A DNA stretch of 64,000 nt from Bacillus albus. Lineage in GTDB: Bacteria; Bacillota; Bacilli; Bacillales; Bacillaceae_G. The stretch lies in NCBI RefSeq assembly GCF_001884185.1, contig NZ_MAOE01000110.1:1-64000 (forward strand), in the 5' to 3' direction. The notes under the pieces are model-generated. The model worked only from the letters and a program-made list of their open reading frames with translations, ran no database searches and was not told where the DNA came from. This document shows, one piece after another, positions 10,257 through 19,174 of the stretch. The stretch's first letter is position 1. Every line of letters starts with the position of its first letter. A program made the translations under genes and the position numbers.

Positions 10257-12158
10257 ATGAATACGATGACTTTTGAAAAGTTACAATATAACGAATTAAA
10301 GGATATAGTGAAATCTTATTGTGTAAGTGGATTAGGAAAAGAATTAATAAATAAATTAGAGCCGAGTACAAGTATAAAAGTAGTAAGGAATCGATTAAAT
10401 GAAACGACGGAAGCACGAGCTATATTAGATGCAGAAGGGCATGTTCCTTTTTTCGGTATTTCAAATATCGCAAGTACGATTCAAAAATTAGAAAAAGGGA
10501 TGATTTTAGATCCTGAAGAGTTAGTAAGTGTTTCAGATTTTTTACGTGGCTGTAGGAAGATTAAAAAGTTTATGTTAGATAAAGAATTTTTTGCGCCAGT
10601 ATTAGCTTCTTATGCAAATTCAATGACTGAATTTAAAAGTATTGAAGAGGAAATTAATTTTTCAATAAAAGGCAATAGCATTGATTCTGCCGCTAGTAAA
10701 GAGTTAAAACGAATTCGAAATAACATCGATTCTGTAGATGGAAAAATAAAAGAGCGTTTAACGAAGTTTTTAAATAGTAGTGCAAATAAGAAGTATATTC
10801 AAGAATTCTTTATTAGTAAGAAGGATGATAGGTATACGATTCCAATTAAATCTTCTTATAAAAATCAAGTTGCGGGAAGTATAGTTGAAGCGTCCGCTAA
10901 AGGTTCTACTGTATTTATAGAACCACATACGGTTACAAAGTTAAATGCGGAACTCGCAAGTTTGAAAGCAGAAGAAGCGATGGAAGAGTATCAAATTTTA
11001 GCGACTTTATCAGGCATGGTAGTAGAAAATATTTATCATATAAAAATTAACATGGAATTGATTAGCCAATATGATATGGTATTTGCGAAAGCGAAGTTTA
11101 GTAAATCAATCGATGGAATAGAGCCGAAGTTAAATGATCATGGCTACATTCGTTTAGTAAATTGTAAGCATCCGCTTTTAAGTGGGAAAGTAGTACCGTT
11201 AAACTTTGAAATCGGTCAAAATTACCGTAGTTTAATTATTACAGGACCAAATGCAGGCGGGAAAACAATCGTGTTAAAAACAATTGGATTGTTAACATTA
11301 GCGACAATGTCAGGCTTGCACATTGCTGGAGATAAAGAAACAGAAATTGCTATTTTCGAAAATGTATTTGTAGATATTGGTGATAATCAAAGTATCGAAA
11401 ATGCACTCAGTACATTTTCATCTCATATGAAAAATTTATCTGAGATTATGAGGATGTCAAATAATAATACGTTGCTACTATTTGATGAAATAGGAAGCGG
11501 GACTGAACCGAATGAAGGGGCAGCACTTGCAATTTCTATTTTAGAGGAGTTTTATCTTGCGGGATGTATTACAGTGGCGAGTACGCATTACGGTGAAATT
11601 AAACGATTCTCAGAAATGCATGATGATTTTATGAACGCAGCGATGCAATTTAATAGTGAGACACTAGAACCACTTTATAAATTAGTAATCGGTAAATCAG
11701 GTGAAAGTAATGCACTTTGGATTGCCAATAAAATGAACGTAAGAGAGCGGGTACTGCAAAGAGCGAAAGCGTATATGGAAAATAAAGAGTACGCTCTAGA
11801 AAAAGTGAATGAAAGTAAAATTAGAAAACCAAAATTTGTGCAAGAAAAAAGAGAAAATTATTATGAGTACAAAATTGGCGATCGTGTAAACTTATTGGAT
11901 TATGATGATTTTGGTATTATCTATAAGGAAATAGATAATTTCTATAACGTCGTTGTATATTATAACGGTGAATTTGTTGAAGTAAATATAAAACGTATTA
12001 CGTTAGAGGTAGCAGCGAAGGAATTATACCCAGAGGGATACGATTTAAATACACTATTTGTCGATTATAAAGAAAGAAAAATGCAGCATGATATTGAGCG
12101 CGGATTGAAAAAAGCGCTTCGTAAAATCCAAAAAGAAATAAGAAAGAATAGAGGATAA
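10257..12158 (+). CDS. MutS2-like ATPase lacking the Smr domain
   Basis: MutS-family ABC-type ATPase, 633 residues. Walker A TGPNAGGKT lies near 329, Walker B LLLFDEIGSGTEP near 409 and the H-loop STHYGEIK after that; the N-terminal core and clamp coiled coil (about 150-300) are also present. Full MutS2 proteins are about 785 residues and end in a Smr nuclease domain; this one ends in a short basic tail with no Smr motif. It is therefore a paralogue, perhaps binding branched nucleic acid or collided ribosomes without cutting. The ATG at 10257 is used; the GTG 15 nt upstream is part of the RBS. It is followed 6 bp later by an acetyltransferase. Confidence 0.88.
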   Translation: MNTMTFEKLQYNELKDIVKSYCVSGLGKELINKLEPSTSIKVVRNRLNETTEARAILDAEGHVPFFGISNIASTIQKLEKGMILDPEELVSVSDFLRGCRKIKKFMLDKEFFAPVLASYANSMTEFKSIEEEINFSIKGNSIDSAASKELKRIRNNIDSVDGKIKERLTKFLNSSANKKYIQEFFISKKDDRYTIPIKSSYKNQVAGSIVEASAKGSTVFIEPHTVTKLNAELASLKAEEAMEEYQILATLSGMVVENIYHIKINMELISQYDMVFAKAKFSKSIDGIEPKLNDHGYIRLVNCKHPLLSGKVVPLNFEIGQNYRSLIITGPNAGGKTIVLKTIGLLTLATMSGLHIAGDKETEIAIFENVFVDIGDNQSIENALSTFSSHMKNLSEIMRMSNNNTLLLFDEIGSGTEPNEGAALAISILEEFYLAGCITVASTHYGEIKRFSEMHDDFMNAAMQFNSETLEPLYKLVIGKSGESNALWIANKMNVRERVLQRAKAYMENKEYALEKVNESKIRKPKFVQEKRENYYEYKIGDRVNLLDYDDFGIIYKEIDNFYNVVVYYNGEFVEVNIKRITLEVAAKELYPEGYDLNTLFVDYKERKMQHDIERGLKKALRKIQKEIRKNRG

Positions 12159-12164
12159 GTTAAA

Positions 12165-12689
12165 ATGGTAGCGATTAGACAAGAGCAACAAAATGATTAT
12201 AGAAAAACAGAAGAAGTTGTACAGCAAGCATTTTTACATGAAGAATTTAGCGATAAAACAGAACATGAACTTGTGAGTCGTATTAGAAAATGTGATGCAT
12301 TTATTCCAGAATTATCAATCGTTGCAGTAGACGAAGAAATAGTCGGTCACATTATGTTATCTAAAATTACGATAGAACAAGGTGCAACTTCTGTAGAATC
12401 GTTAGCACTTGCACCGGTTTCAGTTGTTAGGGACCATCAGAAAAAAGGAATTGGTGGAAAACTTATTGTAGCTGCTTTAGAAAAAGCGAAAGAACTCGGA
12501 TACGGATCAGTTGTAGTATTAGGACATCCAGAATACTATCCGAAATTTGGCTTTAAGAAAGCAAGTGAGTGGAATATAAAAGCACCATTTGAAGTGCCAG
12601 ATGAAGTGTTTATGGTGATTGAGCTAAGTGAGAACGCTCTGCAAGGTGTAGAAGGAATTGTACAATATTCGAGTGCATTTGCTGAGTAG
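12165..12689 (+). CDS. GNAT acetyltransferase (YhbS-like)
   Basis: A 174-residue N-acetyltransferase of the GNAT fold. The acetyl-CoA loop is QKKGIGGKL, preceded by the strand with VESLALAPVSV, followed by LGHPEYYPKFGF, which is typical of the COG3153/YhbS group. The substrate is unknown. It starts 6 bp after the mutS2-like stop, so the two are probably cotranscribed. A terminator follows. Confidence 0.85.
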   Translation: MVAIRQEQQNDYRKTEEVVQQAFLHEEFSDKTEHELVSRIRKCDAFIPELSIVAVDEEIVGHIMLSKITIEQGATSVESLALAPVSVVRDHQKKGIGGKLIVAALEKAKELGYGSVVVLGHPEYYPKFGFKKASEWNIKAPFEVPDEVFMVIELSENALQGVEGIVQYSSAFAE

Positions 12690-12723
12690 GAGTATCGGTT
12701 AAAAAAATGTAATCATAAAAGAT

Positions 12724-12763
12724 GCTATCTTTTTGTAGGGATATACAGAAAGATAGCTTTTTT
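12724..12763 (+). terminator. Intrinsic terminator
   Basis: GCTATCTTT pairs with AAAGATAGC, followed by T6. It closes the mutS2-like/acetyltransferase unit. Confidence 0.85.
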
Positions 12764-12849
12764 ATTAAACAAATGTACTTACGTATATTTTGCTCAATGA
12801 ATAATTAAGGTGGTAAAATTGATATAGAAATGTAAAGGGAGAGAATTGA

Positions 12850-13560
12850 ATGAAGAAGCGAGAAACAGATAGCAATGAGAATGTAGTTACGTTATATGTT
12901 ACGAGACACGGTAAAACAATATTAAATACGAATCATCGTGCGCAAGGGTGGGCAGACTCTCCGTTAGTAGAAATAGGTGTGGAAGTTGCCTCTAATTTAG
13001 GAACGGGATTAAAAGATGTTCATTTTGCGAATGCGTATAGTAGTGATAGTGGCCGAGCGATTGAAACTGCTAATTTAGTATTAAAATATAGTGAGCAAAC
13101 AAAGTTAAAACTTGAGAAAAGAAAAAATTTACGAGAATTAAATTTTGGTATTTTTGAAGGTGAAAAACTTGAAAATATGTGGGATGTGGTTGGAAAAGCT
13201 GCGGGCGTTGCATCACCAGAAGAACTTATGAAGTTTTCTATTCAAGAAGTGATTAATCTTATTAGAGCAGCGGACCCTACAAAACAGGCGGAAGATTGGG
13301 AATTATTTTCTACTCGTATAAAAGCAGAGATTGATAAAATTAGTGAAGAATCTGCTGCAAATGGAGGCGGCAACGTTTTAGTTGTCGTTCATGGGCTTTT
13401 AATTACTACATTAATCGAAATGTTAGACAGTAGCCAAACAAAACTTGGAGTAGAAAATGCTAGTGTGACGAAGATTATATATCAAAATGGAACATACACA
13501 GTCGAGTCGGTTGGAGATATGAGCTATGTTGCAAAAGGAAAAGAAAGTGTGGAAATATAA
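12850..13560 (+). CDS. Histidine phosphatase (phosphoglycerate mutase-like)
   Basis: A 236-residue member of the branch-1 histidine phosphatase superfamily. The phosphohistidine motif TRHGKT is near residue 19 and is followed by QGWADSPL, and the second catalytic His is in VVVHGLLI near 178. Family members dephosphorylate small sugars or nucleotides; the substrate here is not evident. RBS GGGAGAGAA precedes the ATG. It is a single-gene unit with its own terminator. Confidence 0.87.
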   Translation: MKKRETDSNENVVTLYVTRHGKTILNTNHRAQGWADSPLVEIGVEVASNLGTGLKDVHFANAYSSDSGRAIETANLVLKYSEQTKLKLEKRKNLRELNFGIFEGEKLENMWDVVGKAAGVASPEELMKFSIQEVINLIRAADPTKQAEDWELFSTRIKAEIDKISEESAANGGGNVLVVVHGLLITTLIEMLDSSQTKLGVENASVTKIIYQNGTYTVESVGDMSYVAKGKESVEI

Positions 13561-13608
13561 AAATAAGGAAAGGAAGGTAGAGAAATCTAACTTCCTTTCC
13601 TTATTTAT
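13561..13608 (+). terminator. Intrinsic terminator
   Basis: AAATAAGGAAAGGAAG pairs with CTTCCTTTCCTTATTT directly after the phosphatase stop codon. Confidence 0.85.
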
Positions 13609-13776
13609 ATATATATATCATTTATTAATTCGAATTGGAATATTCTGTTAAAAATGAACTATGAAAATTATTGTAATGGTATAATTAGAGAGTAGGAACA
13701 ACAAATTAGTTTGCAGTGTATTGGAGGGACATTAGCCTTACATTTCATCTCGGAATCTAAAGTAAGTATATGAGAA

Positions 13777-13933
13777 ATAAAGTGAAACTTTAATCAGTGG
13801 GGTTTTCTTCATCCCCCACTGATTATCAGCCCTCACCAATCGGACTTTTATGGGCAGCCCGACCCCCACCTAACTTCTTTGCTTTCGCTGCATTTTGAGG
13901 TGGGGGTCTTACTGCCCATTAAAGCGGGATAAA
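13777..13933 (+). repeat. bcr1-like interspersed repeat, copy 1
   Basis: About 157 bp bounded by ATAAA on both sides (13777-13781 and 13929-13933), which is the 5-bp duplication (TTTAT on the other strand) known for bcr1. The body has two hairpin modules: one around CAGTGGGG/CCCCACTG and one around CCCCCACCT/AGGTGGGGG. Near-identical copies lie at 29899-30055 and, inverted, at 37149-37306. It fills a stretch of 470 bp without a gene; a weak TATAAT (13679) is the only other feature seen there. Confidence 0.8.
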
Positions 13934-14032
13934 ACAAAGTAAGGAATGTGTGAATATGGGTGGTACATGGTATGTGATTTATGTTCAATTCTAAGAAGAA
14001 AAGAATATTAACAATTATATGGAGAAGTGATT

Positions 14033-14191
14033 ATGTTGATTAAATTCGTTCATTTGTTATTTGGGATTCTTTCTTTTATTGATACTGTATTTATTGGATC
14101 GTTGATATCAGGAGGTTTGTTCTTTCCTTTAATATTTAGATTCATTTATTATATAAACTTAAAAATGAGGGGCCTAGAAAGAGAAGCGTAG
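14033..14191 (+). CDS. Small membrane protein, 52 residues
   Basis: Starts at ATG after the RBS GGAGAAG and encodes a very hydrophobic peptide. Residues 3-22 and 24-42 look like two membrane segments around a Gly-rich turn (GSLISGG), with a charged C-terminus (MRGLEREA). It resembles the small two-segment proteins of the superinfection-immunity/YqaE size class, but no family motif is clear. It lies between the bcr1 copy and an orphan gene. Confidence 0.6.
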   Translation: MLIKFVHLLFGILSFIDTVFIGSLISGGLFFPLIFRFIYYINLKMRGLEREA

Positions 14192-14355
14192 AGAAAAAAT
14201 ATAAATAACAGGGTTATTGAAAAGAAGCGAGATTGATGTTAAGAGATAATAAAGTTGTTTAATTCTTATTGAATTAACAGTGCAGGATAGTTGAATAAGG
14301 ATGATGATATACTTAAGGGGGAATTTACTTTATTTTATAATTTATGAGGTGGAAA

Positions 14356-14871
14356 ATGGACTCTTTAGAATTAAACAAATCTAAATATATTGTCTCTAAT
14401 ATCAAAGAAATTTTGCATAAAAAGCTTATTCTTGATAAACCGTTAACTAAAGATGAGGTAAAAAAATTAAACCTAGTTAATCCCCCTGTATACGAAAATG
14501 AGAAGTATCTCATTCAAAAACGGTGGTTTTATAGTATTAATATCGGAGAATGGGAAGATGTGGAGATTATTATTCAGGGGAATAATGAAAATCCCGATAT
14601 GGAGATTATCGAAATGGCAGAAAAAACATTCGATGAACTCCATCTACATATAAGCTGTGCATTAAAATATTTACAGAAATTCTTCCCTAATCAAGAAATG
14701 AAGAACTACTATCTATCCACAATATTTTTTGGAAAGATGGTTAATTTTGACGATTATATATTTTCTGGGTTTAGTTTAGCTTTTATTTATGATGGTCACT
14801 TTGAGTTTCAGTATAAAGTAAAATTTAAAAACGATGGATGGCCTATTGGTTTTGAAGGTGGGCCACTTTAA
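14356..14871 (+). CDS. Hypothetical cytosolic protein, 171 residues
   Basis: No signal or membrane segment and no family I can name. It is mildly acidic and aromatic-rich, ending in DGWPIGFEGGPL. Sequence such as GEWEDVEIIIQGNN and HFEFQYKVKFK suggests alternating strands, an arrangement seen in small polymorphic-toxin immunity proteins, but nothing proves that role. The ATG at 14356 is preferred because AGGTGG lies 4-5 nt before it; the earlier ATG overlaps that site. Confidence 0.65.
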   Translation: MDSLELNKSKYIVSNIKEILHKKLILDKPLTKDEVKKLNLVNPPVYENEKYLIQKRWFYSINIGEWEDVEIIIQGNNENPDMEIIEMAEKTFDELHLHISCALKYLQKFFPNQEMKNYYLSTIFFGKMVNFDDYIFSGFSLAFIYDGHFEFQYKVKFKNDGWPIGFEGGPL

Positions 14872-14937
14872 TAATAATAGATAATTTTTTCTTATTGAAC
14901 TAACGGGTGCTTTAGTTGAACAAGATTTAAACAACTT

Positions 14938-14985
14938 TAAAGAGCTGTACTACAATATGATTTGTAGCCAGGCTCTTATATTTTT
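14938..14985 (+). terminator. Imperfect intrinsic terminator
   Basis: AAGAGC/GCTCTT closes an inner CTACAA/TTGTAG stem, followed by a T-rich run. It lies downstream of the orphan gene. Confidence 0.6.
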
Positions 14986-15039
14986 AGATCAGAATTAAAT
15001 AACTTTATTATCACTTTACAATTGAACATAAATAACGTT

Positions 15040-15080
15040 AAAAAAGGAAGCAAAGAAATACATTCTAGCTTCCTTTTTTT
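15040..15080. terminator. Bidirectional intrinsic terminator
   Basis: AAAAAGGAAGC pairs with GCTTCCTTTTT, with A and T runs on either side. It serves the minus-strand oxidoreductase. Confidence 0.8.
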
Positions 15081-15090
15081 ATTGGAACGA

Positions 15091-16056
15091 TTATGGGATC
15101 AATAAAATCTTCCCTGTGCTTTTTCGGCTCTCTAATAATTCATGAGCACGGGCACCATCTTGTAAAGAGAATGTAGTAGAACTTGCGATCTTTAATTTTT
15201 CGGTCGCAATCCATTCGAATAATTGAGAGGAGCGTTCTATTCTCTCTTCATAAGATGTAAGCACGTTCCAAAGGTCTCCGCCAGTTAAAGTTTTCGAAGT
15301 ATCCATAAGCATACGTGGATCAACTGGCGCAGGATTACCGCCGGCCATTCCGTAAAATACGACAGTACCGCCAGTTTTAGTAGCATTAAAACTCTCCTCT
15401 AATGTAGAACCTACTGATTCATATACAACATTTACTCCATCACCATTTGTTATTTCAACTACTTTTGTATGCCATGCTTCCGTATATAAAAAAACGTGAT
15501 CAGCACCAGCTAATGTAGCTATCTTTGCTTTTTCTTTTGATGACGTTAGGCCGATTACTTTTCCGCCTAGTAGTTTAATTATTTGAATAAGAAGTTGCCC
15601 AACACCACCAGCTGCAGCGTGTACTAAAGCTATATCACCTTGTTTTATTTCATAGCTATCTTTCGTTAAATAATGTGCGGTTAGACCTTGCAATAAGACA
15701 GAAGCGGCTGTTTCAAAAGAGATAGAATCTAAAAGCTTAATTGCTTTCTCAGACGGAACAGTAACTAGCTCTGCATTTGCAAATGGGACATCAGCAAATG
15801 CAATACGATCTCCAGGATTAATATTCGTAACGTCAGCTCCTACTTTTTCAACAATGCCAGCCCCTTCATAACCTAATATAAAAGGCGGGGTACCAGCGAG
15901 ATGATAATCACCGCGGCGTCTATAAATATCGGCGAAATTTAAACCGATTGCTTTCGTGCGGACAAGAATTTCATTTGGATTTATGATTGGATCATTTAGT
16001 TTTTTATATTGTAGTACATCCGGATTTCCGAACTGTTCGAAACAAAGTGCTTTCAT
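15091..16056 (-). CDS. NADPH:quinone oxidoreductase (MDR family)
   Basis: A 321-residue zinc-independent quinone reductase of the medium-chain dehydrogenase superfamily. The GroES-like N-terminal half has GYEGAGIVEKVG near residue 68, and the Rossmann half has AAAGGVGQLLIQ near 150 for NADPH. None of the usual structural-zinc cysteines is present. The ATG at 16056 is chosen because GGAGG lies 8 nt upstream; the longer reading has no RBS. It diverges from a LysR regulator 123 bp away, which probably controls it. Confidence 0.88.
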   Translation of the reverse strand: MKALCFEQFGNPDVLQYKKLNDPIINPNEILVRTKAIGLNFADIYRRRGDYHLAGTPPFILGYEGAGIVEKVGADVTNINPGDRIAFADVPFANAELVTVPSEKAIKLLDSISFETAASVLLQGLTAHYLTKDSYEIKQGDIALVHAAAGGVGQLLIQIIKLLGGKVIGLTSSKEKAKIATLAGADHVFLYTEAWHTKVVEITNGDGVNVVYESVGSTLEESFNATKTGGTVVFYGMAGGNPAPVDPRMLMDTSKTLTGGDLWNVLTSYEERIERSSQLFEWIATEKLKIASSTTFSLQDGARAHELLESRKSTGKILLIP

Positions 16057-16179
16057 ATGGAATACCTCCATTTTTATTGTTTGCCGATGCTCTTTATCAT
16101 ACAATACAAATATCAATAGACAAAGAGGATTATTTCGATGAAATCAATCGGAAATTACGATTGAAAAGAGGGATGATAA

Positions 16180-17073
16180 ATGGAGATAAAACAATTAATT
16201 ACATTTAAAATAGCCGCGGACACTTTGAACTTTACACAAACTGCGAAGAAATTAAACTTTGCCCAATCAAGCGTAACAGCGCAAATTAAAACGTTAGAAG
16301 CTGAGCTAGGTACGCCGTTATTTGAAAGATTAGGAAAACGCCTTTTCTTAACTGAAGCAGGTAGGAAGTTTCAACTATATGCCGACAAGATGATTGCACT
16401 CAGTAACGAAGCGAAAATGGCTGTGAAAGATGATGAGGAATTAGCAGGGACGTTAATAATCGGTGCGCAAGAGAGTCAATGTACATATAGACTTCCTTCT
16501 ATATTAAAGAGGTTTAAAGCACAATTTCCTCAAATCAAGCTTATATTTAAACCAGCGCATTCCAATAAAGATGCGAAGGAACAATTGATGGAGGGAAAAG
16601 TCGATCTTGTATTTATTTTGGACGAATGTAAAACAGAAGATACTTTACATGTGGAGCCGCTTATGAAAGAAGAATTAAAAGTAGTAGCTGCTTCAGGGCA
16701 TCATATACTCCAGCAAACTTCCGTTTCTATAAAAGATTTAGAGAAGGAAACACTTTTATTAACAGAAATAGGGTGCTCATATCGGACTTTATTTGAAGAG
16801 TTATTTCGCGGGGAAGACGTATATCCAGCAAATAAGATTGAGTTTGTTAGTGTCGAGGCAATTAAACAATGTGTCATTGCGGATTTAGGTATAGCAGTTT
16901 TGCCAGCAATAGTAGTAGAAAAAGATATACGAGAGGGGACGATAAAAGAGTTACATTTAGAAAATGCAATCTCTCCGATTTATACGCAAATTGCTTGGCA
17001 TAAAGACAAATGGATGACAGTGCCACTGCAGCAATTTATTGATGTAACGAGGGAGTTTTTTACAACGGACTAA
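16180..17073 (+). CDS. LysR-family transcriptional regulator
   Basis: 297 residues. The N-terminal winged helix has FTQTAKKLNFAQSSVTAQIK and the typical PLFERLGKRLFLTEAG wing, and the rest is a LysR substrate-binding domain (about 90-295) with LIIGAQES at its start. It is transcribed divergently from the quinone oxidoreductase, the classical arrangement for control of both genes through the shared 123-bp spacer. RBS GAGGGATG. Confidence 0.9.
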   Translation: MEIKQLITFKIAADTLNFTQTAKKLNFAQSSVTAQIKTLEAELGTPLFERLGKRLFLTEAGRKFQLYADKMIALSNEAKMAVKDDEELAGTLIIGAQESQCTYRLPSILKRFKAQFPQIKLIFKPAHSNKDAKEQLMEGKVDLVFILDECKTEDTLHVEPLMKEELKVVAASGHHILQQTSVSIKDLEKETLLLTEIGCSYRTLFEELFRGEDVYPANKIEFVSVEAIKQCVIADLGIAVLPAIVVEKDIREGTIKELHLENAISPIYTQIAWHKDKWMTVPLQQFIDVTREFFTTD

Positions 17074-17121
17074 GTGGAGAAATATTTATTTTATATAAAA
17101 GAAAAAATGGCAATTTTGTAT

Positions 17122-17162
17122 AAAGAACCGATGCTTGAATATAACAAGTATCGGTTCTTTTA
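17122..17162 (+). terminator. Intrinsic terminator
   Basis: AAAGAACCGATGCTTG pairs with CAAGTATCGGTTCTTT (one G:T pair) after the LysR gene. Confidence 0.85.
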
Positions 17163-17374
17163 TGTTTTAAATATAGAATGCTATAAAATGTGTATTTCTC
17201 AACTTTTTTTCTTACAAGGATAAGTAAATTTCTTCGTATATTCCAATAATCATAAGGAAATTTACAACGTTTATTCGTTTCTGTAAGATGCCTCTAGGAA
17301 GCGTGAAAGGAGGGGCGTACATAGGGGGGAATTGTCTTTATTATACGTACTTATTTTGAGGGAGGAGATTTACA

Positions 17375-17887
17375 ATGTTTAAAAAGTTAATGAAAGTATG
17401 TGTGTTAAGTGTAGCGAGTGTAGGGGTATTATTTAGTTTTCAAGGAAGTACATTTGCAGCTACCGATCTGAGTAGTTATTATGACGGGAAAAATCCAGCA
17501 ACAACGAAAGTATACGGAGGCAGTACAACATGTGATGCAGATGGATTTAATGCAAAGTCTACAGCGGTATACGAAGGTAGTAAAAAAGTAGGGACAGTGT
17601 ATTTACGTTACAGTAATAAATGTCATGCAGCTTGGGCTAAGTTTGTTTTAGATCAACCAGCACCAGCTGTTTCAGGAGGAGTGTATGCGTACGCTGTTGT
17701 GAATAAATACAAAAATGGTGTATTTCAAAAATCAGTCACTTCTAATCAGGGAAACGGTACAATAAAAACAGGTCAAACGAGCACGTATACAGGAATGGTA
17801 TTTGATTTAACTGCTGATTTCGGATACACAGCAGATGCTGAGGCGGTTACGTTTAATAACGGTTATGGAAAAACAGGACGCTATTAA
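17375..17887 (+). CDS. Secreted DUF2690-family protein (YjfA-like), first of a pair
   Basis: 170 residues with a Sec signal peptide (cut after TFAA, near residue 30). The mature part has YYDGKNP, a Cys near 51, and the RYSNKCHAAWAKF block typical of DUF2690/YjfA proteins. The two cysteines probably form a disulfide. Function is unknown; homologues are small secreted proteins of Bacillus and Streptomyces. RBS GGAGGAGA. It is followed 16 bp later by a second family member, so the two form an operon. Confidence 0.82.
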   Translation: MFKKLMKVCVLSVASVGVLFSFQGSTFAATDLSSYYDGKNPATTKVYGGSTTCDADGFNAKSTAVYEGSKKVGTVYLRYSNKCHAAWAKFVLDQPAPAVSGGVYAYAVVNKYKNGVFQKSVTSNQGNGTIKTGQTSTYTGMVFDLTADFGYTADAEAVTFNNGYGKTGRY

Positions 17888-17903
17888 AAAGGAGTGGAAT
17901 ACT

Positions 17904-18380
17904 TTGAAACTTTTAAAAAAGCTAAGCGCATGTTTTTGTCTATCATTGCTCGTTTTAACTAGTGTGTTTAGTACGACTGGTAATGATAAAGCATATGCAG
18001 AAGATCATTCGTATGATGGAAAAAGTCCGTATTACAATAGCTGTGACCAATCAGCAGTAACGAAAGAAAAGAAGTGGATTGATTCAAATTCTTATGTGGA
18101 ATTAAAATTTAGCACGACGTGTAAAACAGCGTGGGCAAAAGTTACTGTAACGCGTGCAGCGGTTTATAATAACGAAGCTGATGCAAGAATTGTTAGAAAA
18201 ACAGATGGAAAGGCATATACTTGCGGAAGTGCTGGAGGAAATGGTGTTGTAAATAAAGGGCAAACATCATGCTATACACCAATGGTATATGATTTAGATC
18301 CAAGAAAGGCACAGGCGCAGGGGAAACATGCCATTCCGAATAGTGATGCATATAATTATGCTGAGACTATTTGGTATTGA
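17904..18380 (+). CDS. Secreted DUF2690-family protein, second of a pair
   Basis: 158 residues from a TTG start at 17904, chosen because AAAAGGAG is 9 nt upstream and it begins a normal signal peptide (about residues 1-32, ending AYA). The mature part has YDGKSPYYNSC, then LKFSTTCKTAWAKV, and unlike its neighbour two more cysteines (AYTCGSAGG and QTSCYTP), allowing two disulfides. The pair probably arose by duplication. No enzymatic motif is visible. Confidence 0.8.
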   Translation: MKLLKKLSACFCLSLLVLTSVFSTTGNDKAYAEDHSYDGKSPYYNSCDQSAVTKEKKWIDSNSYVELKFSTTCKTAWAKVTVTRAAVYNNEADARIVRKTDGKAYTCGSAGGNGVVNKGQTSCYTPMVYDLDPRKAQAQGKHAIPNSDAYNYAETIWY

Positions 18381-18414
18381 TCATATTATAAAAAATTAAG
18401 ATAGCATATTTAAA

Positions 18415-18447
18415 GAGCATGTTTTGAGTGGTTTTCAAAGCATGCTC
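18415..18447 (+). terminator. Weak hairpin after the DUF2690 pair
   Basis: GAGCATG pairs with CATGCTC around an imperfect inner stem (TTTGA/TCAAA). There is no strong T tract, so termination is uncertain. Confidence 0.4.
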
Positions 18448-18477
18448 GATCTGTATTCATTCTAAGTTTTTAGGTAA

Positions 18478-18969
18478 TCAACTAATAAGATCTGTATCAG
18501 GCGGCGTGTACCCAAGGTGACGAGCCATCGATACAATTTGTCCTTTATGATGAAATTCATGTGTCTCTGTATGAGTTAAAAGCCATAGCGGAGTTGTACT
18601 CCAAGGCTCTTTTTGCCATTTCACTTCATTTGCTATATTTTCGAGCCAACGGTCATTGTATTCATCTAAAAAACGTTGTACAGTCTCATCTACTAACTTA
18701 AATCTAGCACGGACTTTCGCGACATTTGCATGCCCAATTTCATAATCACTAGCAAATGAAAAATCTGCTCGCTTTTGCTTAAATGCAAATGATCCAAGCC
18801 AGTATCGATAGCAATCAGCTACATGAATATGCGTCTTTATAATGCTACCGCTCCCGAAGTTCGGAACAGTGCTATGTAATTTTTCTAGCGGGATTTCTTC
18901 CAAAAATGAAAATAGAGTTTCTCTTGTAGAGCTAATAAGATTATATTGCTGTTTTAAAACATGTAACAT
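18478..18969 (-). CDS. DinB-fold protein
   Basis: A 163-residue four-helix DinB/YfiT-type protein. Three histidines placed as the family's metal ligands can be seen: one in THIHVADCYRYW near residue 48, and the pair in HTETHEFHHKGQIV near 137-141. Members include thiol-dependent transferases that use bacillithiol or mycothiol, as well as proteins of unknown function. It is divergent from the second DinB gene at 19175. Activity unknown. Confidence 0.8.
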   Translation of the reverse strand: MLHVLKQQYNLISSTRETLFSFLEEIPLEKLHSTVPNFGSGSIIKTHIHVADCYRYWLGSFAFKQKRADFSFASDYEIGHANVAKVRARFKLVDETVQRFLDEYNDRWLENIANEVKWQKEPWSTTPLWLLTHTETHEFHHKGQIVSMARHLGYTPPDTDLIS

Positions 18970-19174
18970 GTGATTAACACTCCTCTTTTATTTACTAAAC
19001 TATTTGTGTAGTAAGTAATTCTATATGTACGAGAGGTGAACCTTTTTATTATTTTTACTAAGCATATTAGATGTATTTCTTCATTGTTTCTGATAGATTA
19101 AACAAGGTGAAACTTTAATAAGTTGAACATTCTTAGTTCATAATAAATTGTACATGAAGAAAGGGAACGATAAA

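Noticed and set aside
13956-13994. 12-codon frame (MGGTWYVIYVQF) just after the bcr1 copy
   Set aside because: AAGGA is upstream, but the frame is too short and unsupported; it may be a remnant.
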